Source: Mesorhabditis belari (Eukaryota > Nematoda > Chromadorea > Rhabditida > Rhabditidae). Taken from it: a stretch of DNA of 64,000 nucleotides. Below, one piece after another: positions 57,660-64,000 of the stretch (positions are counted from its first letter, which is position 1; each line of letters opens with the position of its first letter). A model generated the notes under the pieces. The model was given only the letters and a program-made list of their open reading frames with translations. It did not search any database and had not been told where the DNA came from. Location: assembly GCA_958450365.1 (NCBI GenBank), contig CAUEEP010000438.1:1-64000 (forward strand). The letters are read 5' to 3'. The position numbers and the translations under genes were made by a program.

Positions 57660-57870
57660 ATCGAATTATTGAGAACTTCAGGAACAAAAACCGAAGACAA
57701 ATTCACGAGTTGAGGGACGAGAAGAGCGACCTTCACGAAGAATTGTCAGTTTCCTCATGCTGATGTCTATTGATGTTCAACACGTTTCTCTAATAGTCTA
57801 TTCAGGAGCGACGAGAGAGCAAAATACTTGTAGCTTCAGGCGGAATGCTGGGTTTTCAAAACTTTTCATA
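57660..57870 (+). pseudogene. Coiled-coil tail exons, copy 4
   Basis: 'RNKNRRQIHELRDEKSDLHE' followed by E-L, then intron and a tail exon starting near 57808, converging with lectin F, which ends at 57994. Between kinase and lectin, as expected for the repeated block. Confidence 0.5.
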
Positions 57871-57993
57871 AGAGATTTTGAACGAACAATTCAGAAATAA
57901 AGAAAAAGATAATGTGCGGTTGTGTGTTTTCAGAACATTGAGTAAAATGGGATTTATTGGTATTTGTCCACAGAAAAGAACACAAAGTATTCC

Positions 57994-59530
57994 TCAGATT
58001 CGAGAGCTCTTTTTGCAAATAAAATAAAAGCGTTTGGTAGGAGCCACGGCGAGCCATTTCCCAATGTGGCTGTAGAGCTGAAATGTGTTCATTTTGGATG
58101 GAAATCTTTTGATAAAACACTTTGCGTTATTTCACGCAAAGAAATCTCCTTAGATCGATCAAAAATATTTTGCGATTAATTATGCATTGAAAATTGGAAT
58201 AAATCTTGATGATTTCACGTTGAAAATCTCACCAAAGCGTGGGAGTTCGAATTAAAGTGTGGCGGACACCAATTCGTGAAATCCACCGAACTTCCATCCG
58301 TCCATTCCAAAGCATCTTCTTTGTTCGGATCTCTCTAAATAAAGAAATTTTTATGTTTAGACATTGATATTTCAATCCGACTTTCCTTTCTTATTATTGA
58401 AATTATTCTAGTCTTTCAATTGAAACCATTATTTCTATCAAAGAACTATCGGTCAAACGAATAATTTCTTCACAAAGAGCCTTCCGACAATCGCTGAAAG
58501 AATTATTACTTTCTATTCATTTATTTCTTTCAATTAGAAAAATTCAACCTTTAATCCGATCCAGAAAAGGTACCCCGAATCAACCGTTTTCGCTAAAATA
58601 AATATCGATTTTTTTCTTGCTTATAAAGCATAAATTTCTACGAAAATCAAGAATTTTAAGAATTGAATCATTTCGATTTCTTACCGAGTTCACAAACAAA
58701 ATCGTTCTCTTCCTGACTGTGAATTGAGACTAAACAGCTCTTTCGACTCGCACAATATGCCTCGGCTTCATCAAATGTCATTTCTTGATCGACAACCTTG
58801 AGATGAAGATAATCCTGGTTCACAAAATCCACCAAACCTTGTACCAAGAAGCGGTTTTTCCTAAATACGACCATCCATCCAGTTCCAAGAAAGTCATCGT
58901 TCGATTTCTGAATTTCTTCGAAAAACTTTACTCCAGATTTTGTAAACAAATACTGATTTCTTTTCGTTAAAAGAAAGTTGCAGGCATAAATCTGCCTGCA
59001 ACTTTTGGCCGTTTTGATTCTTTCAAATTGTCTATAGAGGAATTGATTGGATTGAGTGGATTGAGTGTTTTGGGAGTGAAAAAACTGTTTTCTCAAGTCT
59101 CAATCGACAAGGGATACCACTCACAATAGCGTTTCGAGATCAAAGTTTTTGCTCTGCAACGCGCTGATTTTCCCATCGAGTTCTCCAATCTTGGCTTTTC
59201 CGTCTCTCACTTCAGTATTTTGTTCGCTTCTAAAAAAAGTCGGATTTTTCTCTATATTTTATGTTCACAAACGAGAAAATTATAACTTTGTTACAATTGT
59301 GCTTCGAGATCGTCGTTCTTGCTTTTCGTCTCGGCGATTCTCCTTTCCAATTCTCGATTTCTCTCCCTTCCGTCAACCAGTTCAGCCTCCAACTTTGCGA
59401 TTTTTTCCATTAAATTCGCCTCGATTTGAACCATTTTTGCTGCCAATCGACTTATCTCGATGTCTTTGTCCTTTTTCATTTCTTCCCTAAACTCTTCGAT
59501 TAATTTAAAGACTGTTTTTGATAGAAGCAA
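57994..59530 (-). CDS. Coiled-coil C-type lectin-domain protein, copy F
   Basis: A long coiled-coil exon at 59530-59297 ('EEFREEMKKDKDIEISRLAA', 'KIAKLEAELVDGRERNRELE'), a second at about 59227-59130 ('RDGKAKIGELDGKISALQSK'), then CTLD exons: about 58960-58684 ('AEAYCASRKSCLVSIHSQ'), about 58606-58560 ('LFWIGLK'-like), about 58345-58235 ('ALEWTDGSSVDFTNWC') and about 58077-57994 ('SHIGKWLAVAPTKRFYFICK'). A hydrophobic segment upstream near 59705-59640 ('LINLAYLVVFSF') may be the anchor. A 34-nt stretch around 58990 ('AAGTTGCAGGCA') is duplicated. Together with D this is the best candidate for a working lectin. Confidence 0.6.
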
Positions 59531-60267
59531 AGATTTGGCGAAAAACCCACAAATCTGCTTCGCCTTGGGGATTCGAGAGATTGTCCATTTCGGTTGCTAG
59601 ACGATTTGATGCCTCCAAGTTAAGGAAAAATTAAATGAAAAGACTACTAAATAAGCCAAATTGATGAGAAAGACAAAATCAAACAAGAAATTTGTTGCGA
59701 AGCAAAATACAGATTTCTTATCACGGAAAATAAAGGGGAAGGAGGGGAAAGCCCAATTTAAAAACAAACAGATTTGGATTGTATGAGTTTTGACATACTT
59801 CTGATACATCCACACACATTATCCGAACACCAACTATTCTTCGTCAAAAAGTCTCCAGTTCTTTGAAGATGGAATCATTGAGTTGAGCAAAAGATGGCAT
59901 GATTTCCTAAATAATAATGGAGAATACCTTTCATTTCAGTGAAATTGATTCAGCCAAGAGGTCTTTATAGATTTTTACGAAGAACACGTTTTTGCTGTCA
60001 AATTTACTTGAAATACTTGAATGTATGAATAAAAGGTTCATACCCGTCGAATCCGTGGAATTTGCAACCCGTAGAATTACAGGAATAATAGGTGATGGAT
60101 TTTTCATGTACGCGGGTTATGTAATCAGGGAAATCTCAGAAAAAGGCAAAAACTTGTTGTCAAAAGCCAAAAAAAAAGCTTTGACACTTAAACTTTTTCA
60201 GAAATTTGAGTTGAAATGAGGAACTTTTCTTTTTGAACACCCTGTAAATGACTGTTAGATATCTGAC

Positions 60268-60430
60268 AACTGGTCCAGTACATTTGTTGTCAGAGCCGGA
60301 CTAGTACATTTGTTAGTACTGGTCTAGTACATTTGTTGTCAGAGCCAACAGGTGCACCAAATCTGGTGTAGCAGAAACTAGACCCAGTGCATCAAATCCA
60401 GCCAATAAAGAGTAACGAGCGTGACTCAAT
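60268..60430. repeat. Short tandem repeat, possibly a solo-LTR end
   Basis: 'CTAGTACATTTGTTGTCAGA' and variants occur three times in 90 bp, followed by 'AATAAAGAGTAACGAGCGTG' and a CTGAGTCTG-like stretch that recalls an LTR end. No partner LTR or primer-binding site is seen. Confidence 0.4.
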
Positions 60431-60577
60431 ACTGAGTCTGTTTTTCGTGAATGGCTCGATCAATTGAGCTTAAAATTTGCAAGAAAATGTAATTTCGAGT
60501 CCTCTTTCCGAATCTGCCATTAGTTTTATTTAAGTTGTGTGATTTTTCATAAAAATCGGAAAAACCGGGTGTTACGA

Positions 60578-60625
60578 TGGCTGAGTGGTCTACAGCATTG
60601 AAGGCTCAAAACAATTCTAAAGAAA
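60578..60625 (+). pseudogene. tRNA 5'-half relic (Ser/Leu type)
   Basis: 'GTTACGATGGCTGAGTGGTC' closely matches the 5' end and D arm of eukaryotic class II tRNAs; nothing after about 60620 continues the cloverleaf. Confidence 0.5.
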
Positions 60626-60670
60626 ATTCTGACCCGGGAACATATAGCATACATTTATCGAGAAGTTAAC

Positions 60671-61281
60671 TACTATTTGGTTGGAAAGAGAGTTCGTAGA
60701 AAAAGTTTGCACGGTGATTCCTCAAAAACCAAGCCATGAATTCTTCCCAGATTTTTTGATAAACTTGACTGTATTTCAAAAAGTTTGTAAGTAAAAAAAA
60801 TCAGAGTGATTTTCAGGGAAAAAATAAGGGATTTCTTCAGCTGAAGTGACTTGGTCACTTTTCGAGTGACCATCCTTTAGACAAGTTTTTAGTGGGTTAA
60901 TGAATAGGCAATCGGTCCATTCAAACCTAAAATCAAGTACTTAAAATAGGGAAAATTTGTGATAAAGTCAAATTTTATCTAATGCTTTAACTTTTCAGAA
61001 TCACCTATTTTAGCAAACACTCAGTGCCAAGAAGATGAGACGAAAAAATTATTTTTTGAAATACAGCTGCTCTGTAAAAAATTTTTGGCTTAAAAAATAG
61101 AGCGTATTGCTCATTTATGCTAGCTTTACCTCATAAGGAATCGTTTTTATGGTGCAAAAAGTGAGCTGCATTTGGAGTCGACTTGGAAATAATAGAATAA
61201 AATGTTCTTGAATTGGTGGATTTGCTTTTAAGAAATTCCAGTCAAACCTTTACCGAGAACTTTCTTTCCAACCTAATAGAA
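60671..61281 (+). mobile_element. Mariner-type MITE, copy 3 (both termini present)
   Basis: About 610 bp. The left terminus 'CTATTTGGTTGGAAAGAGAG' (about 60671) pairs with right 'CTTTCTTTCCAACCTAATAG' (ending about 61281); the inverted match extends about 36 bp. TA occurs at both edges. No transposase. This copy defines the ends of the family at 23500 and 52840. Confidence 0.85.
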
Positions 61282-61293
61282 ATTATTCATCGG

Positions 61294-61557
61294 CTACAGT
61301 TCCTCTGCAGGAATAGTAAATTCGATCATTTTGATCCACGAATAATCTTTTGCTCTTTCAATGGCCTCTTCAAAACAAAACGGAGAACAACGCGCTGATA
61401 AAGATTTTTGTGCTTTTCGATGAACAGCAAAGGATTGGAAAACGTTTAATTGATCAAAATCTCTAAAAACTTCTTTTTGGGGGTTATGAGAGTGAGACCA
61501 TTCGAGAAAAAAGTTCATCGAATAAATAGAGCTTTTGTTTAAGATTTTGTTTATCAA
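61294..61557 (-). CDS. Unrecognised frame, possible terminal exon
   Basis: 87 codons on the minus strand ('KEVFRDFDQLNVFQSFAVHR', 'CFEEAIERAKDYSWIKMIEF') with protein-like composition and a natural stop. No family recognised and no upstream exon could be joined with confidence. It overlaps no other gene model. Confidence 0.3.
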   Translation of the reverse strand: MINKILNKSSIYSMNFFLEWSHSHNPQKEVFRDFDQLNVFQSFAVHRKAQKSLSARCSPFCFEEAIERAKDYSWIKMIEFTIPAEEL

Positions 61558-61592
61558 ATTTCAGTTTCAGATTAAGATTCAATTTTTCGGAA

Positions 61593-61954
61593 ATGCGGTT
61601 TATTTTGCTCATTTTCATTCTTGCACTCATTTCTGTTGGTTTCGCGGGGTAAATGGCTTCTTAAAGAAATATTACGTAAATCTCAGACTGATTGAATTCT
61701 TAAGTGATTTAAGTAATGAAATTCTTAAGTTCTTAAGCGATTCTTAACTGGTTCAACTCTTCAATTCTAGATTTATAATAAATTTCGAAACAATAAATGT
61801 TTAATTGAGAAAGAATTTCTTTTAAAGGATACAATTTTTATTCAGACCCGTCCGCCGCAGTCCACTCACCGACGAAGAAAAAGCTGCGAGAAGAATTTCG
61901 TTGCAACGATTGGTAAATGACCTGAACGATCGAATTTCTGATCATCCTTGGTGA
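61593..61954 (+). CDS. Small secreted peptide, two exons, 54 aa
   Basis: Exon 1 (61593-61648) encodes 'MRFILLIFILALISVGFA', a clear signal peptide. The intron (61649-61845, GTAAAT...TTCAG) is phase 2, splitting a Gly codon. Exon 2 ends with TGA at 61954 and encodes 'PVRRSPLTDEEKAARRISLQ' then 'RLVNDLNDRISDHPW'. Layout, intron phase, an Arg-rich start of the mature part, an acidic-then-Ala/Arg stretch and a terminal Trp all resemble the gene at 42451-42711, so I treat them as paralogues. Mature peptide about 36 residues, no Cys. Function unknown. Confidence 0.65.
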
Positions 61955-62571
61955 AATGTTGAATCTTCAGCAAAGAATTATGATACCCGCAATTTTTCCG
62001 TTATAAATATATTCGACAATACGAAATACAAAAGTTACTTTATAGTGAACGAACTTTACACAAATCAGGCAATTTTCAAAAGTCGGAGGTAATTTATCGA
62101 GTTCAAGAAGAAGTTTAAGAAGTTGGCAGATCGGTTTAGGAGATTTTGATATAAAGTAGTTTAAGCCCTAGAATTTAAAGCGTTATTTTATTTGATAAAA
62201 GTTACTCAATTTGGAACAAACCTTTCAAAAAATGTCTACTCATCACTGTCAATCACTGAAAGAAGCAATTCAACCGTCAATTGTAGCACAGAATACGATG
62301 AATATGATTGATCGGAGCCGATATCGAGAACAAAGTAAATAAAACGATTTGAATCAAGTCTTTTTTCTTGAAAATTGGCGTTTGCTTCCAAAAAATGTTC
62401 GAAGAACGTTCAATTTCATTGGTGTCGGTCCAGAATAATTTGGTGTTCCTCTTCGCGATTAGCAACGACAAGATTTCTCCTTCACTTGAATCATTCTCAA
62501 TCTGTTGAATTCGCACTCGAGACTTGAAAAAGATTTTTATCTTCTCGATTTTTCTTCAATCTTAGAATTAC

Positions 62572-62814
62572 ATGTTGAAAATTGGAGGAGACAGTTTTTT
62601 GCCCGACTCGGAATGCCACGATCAAGAACGAACCGAAAGGATTCTAAAAGCTCGTCGAATTCCGGACCTAACATTTTATAATAGTTCCGAAGCTGCAACG
62701 AATGTCTTAATGAAAAGGGGCCTAGACTCGAATTTGTTTACGGCTCATCAAATGTTGATGGAACTTCGACAAACATCAAGAAAATGTCACCAAAGCGTTC
62801 AAGAATTTGCTTAA
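62572..62814 (+). CDS. Unrecognised frame preceded by a splice acceptor
   Basis: 80 codons after a CTTAG acceptor 6 nt before the ATG ('GGDSFLPDSECHDQERTERI', 'SSEAATNVLMKRGLDSNLF'), followed by AATAAA at about 62827. Looks like a last exon or a small single-exon gene. Hydrophilic, no signal peptide, no known domain. Lectin-intron sequence ('TATCAAAGAACTATCAGTCA') begins 60 bp downstream. Confidence 0.4.
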   Translation: MLKIGGDSFLPDSECHDQERTERILKARRIPDLTFYNSSEAATNVLMKRGLDSNLFTAHQMLMELRQTSRKCHQSVQEFA

Positions 62815-62894
62815 AAAATGAAAAAAATAAAGACCTTTATAATAGAGATCAACGAGAATCGACTTTATGTTCTATCAAAGAACTATCAGTCAAA

Positions 62895-63130
62895 CGAATT
62901 AGGGAATAGCCACCAAAACAAGTTCTCTAATCCTGGTAGTCTGAATATTGGTAAATTATTGAGGAAATCCGAGTGACCACATTCTATTTCTTCCCTCAAA
63001 TCATTGTTGTTTTGTAGCAGTTTTCGTTTTCAGTTTTCGCTGAAATGAATATTGATTGTTTTTGGTTGACAACTGACGACTAAACGAATCGGGTATTCCC
63101 CTCCTTTCTATTTATTTTCCGTGGTAAGAA
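62895..63130. repeat. Repeat, inverted partner of 38930-39170
   Basis: See that entry. It is directly joined to a relic of lectin intron sequence (62870-62897), showing that this edge of the cluster has also been rearranged. Confidence 0.75.
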
Positions 63131-63254
63131 ATCCCTAAAGCCCGGGTACAACAGATGTCTAGTGGATCTAAATTTGATATCGTTGCTACTACGTACAACT
63201 TGTATGTATGTATGTATAGATCCTACGATAACCTACGCCTATTGATAAGCCAAT

Positions 63255-63345
63255 CCAACCCAATCCCTAACCCATCAGCGGGTCTTCAAACTTTCACGGG
63301 TCTCCGAACCAGCCAGTGGGCAAAGCGAACAATAGAGTGCTTCGC
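63255..63345. repeat. Relic of the lectin C/E upstream region
   Basis: 'AACCCATCAGCG', 'ACTTTCACGGGTCTC' and 'GGGCAAAGCGAAC' occur in the same order at 35325-35385 and 50935-50995. The rest of 63350-64000 shows no gene I can support. Confidence 0.6.
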
Positions 63346-64000
63346 CCCTGGTTAAAAGAATTGGAGAACTCACTGAAGCGGTGCTCGTCCCCGTGTTTCC
63401 AAATCCGAATGTCGATAGATGTGCTCGGAATGGACGGGCATCACAACAGGACGACCATCCGCTCTCAATCCGAAACCCTCAATGCGATCGTCACGATGTC
63501 CGGAACCCGATAGACGGCTAGATTGGATAGATAGGCTAAAGCACATTCAAACAATATTCAAACAAACCTCACATAACGATATCCAGGATTCTCGGGCAGT
63601 TGACGGCTGTACTCGATGTCACTATTCTTGAGGTTCGCTGGTCATCCGGTGGCACTCTGAAAAGTTCACACTTAAAAGGTTCACTCTGAAAATATTCTCC
63701 TTTTCATAAAGATACTAAGATTTAGTATTTTTTGATAATGACAATGTGTCTGTTACCCCGTTTCCTTCTCAGTTTTTAGTTATAGCAAGAGGGAAGGGGA
63801 GTAAGTGGATGAATCATCATCGGCACCCGGGATCAGAGGAAAATATCGGATTTGCAATTCGCACCTGCCTAATGAAGAAAAATTGTGGTCAATGGGTTAA
63901 GGGAGAAGGACCAAGGAAAAAAGATCGGGTTTGATTGAAACTTCTTGAATAAATCTAACACGACTATCAAGACACCAAATCACCCGAGATTCAAGGTGAT

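Noticed and set aside
59992..60219. 75-codon frame as a gene
   Set aside because: Part of it matches inverted repeat sequence at 53490-53600 and the stretch ends in a Tc1-like ACCCTGTA; most likely repeat-derived.
60268..60430. A complete LTR retrotransposon
   Set aside because: Only an LTR-like end and a short tandem repeat are visible; no second LTR, primer-binding site, gag or pol sequence nearby.
1..64000. CRISPR array, rRNA genes, spliced-leader RNA genes or telomeric repeats
   Set aside because: Looked for direct-repeat/spacer periodicity, long G/C-rich rRNA-like blocks, an SL1-type 22-nt leader and TTAGGC arrays; none found by eye.

Overview
The window is eukaryotic and almost certainly from a nematode. 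It is AT-rich, has very short introns (37-70 nt, GTAAGT/GTGAGT donors, TTTCAG acceptors), Tc1/mariner transposons throughout, and the accessory families typical of nematode chromosome arms: seven-transmembrane chemoreceptors, C-type lectin-domain (CTLD) proteins, an F-box-like gene and small secreted peptides. I cannot name the species. I see no rRNA, intact tRNA, CRISPR or bacterial operon structure.

Layout. (1) Positions 311-18909 form a giant imperfect palindrome: two near-identical arms (311-5352 and 12823-18909) in opposite orientation around a 7.5-kb spacer. Each arm holds one copy of a 7TM chemoreceptor gene and one copy of a tiny secreted-peptide gene. The left arm keeps the better receptor and has lost the peptide start. 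The right arm keeps the intact peptide gene, but its receptor has a 1-nt frameshift and a Tc1-like insertion. The spacer is full of nested repeats. (2) 19-24 kb is mostly non-coding, with two isolated candidate exons and a tRNA relic. (3) 24.5-28 kb and 32.8-38.2 kb hold lectin genes A-D. Between them are two nested mariners, foldback repeats and an F-box-like gene with an in-frame stop. (4) 41-46 kb holds a coiled-coil gene, a secreted-peptide gene and a complete eight-exon, 318-aa chemoreceptor. (5) 46.5-51.3 kb is a broken lectin locus (E) split by a decayed kinase. (6) 54.2-59.8 kb holds an eight-exon kinase of 540 aa facing lectin F. (7) 60-64 kb holds repeats and a second secreted-peptide gene of the 42.5-kb family.

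The main theme is a repeated block: protein kinase (or its tail), then a short coiled-coil tail exon, then a convergent lectin gene. The lectins combine an N-terminal hydrophobic anchor, a chain of coiled-coil exons and a C-terminal CTLD. In copy E the anchor follows about 55 cytosolic residues, which predicts a type II membrane lectin on a coiled-coil stalk. Several copies are broken. This looks like a fast-evolving, possibly environment- or pathogen-responsive cluster; that role is inference. Exon junctions were read by eye. The receptor and kinase models are supported by exact phase agreement across all junctions.
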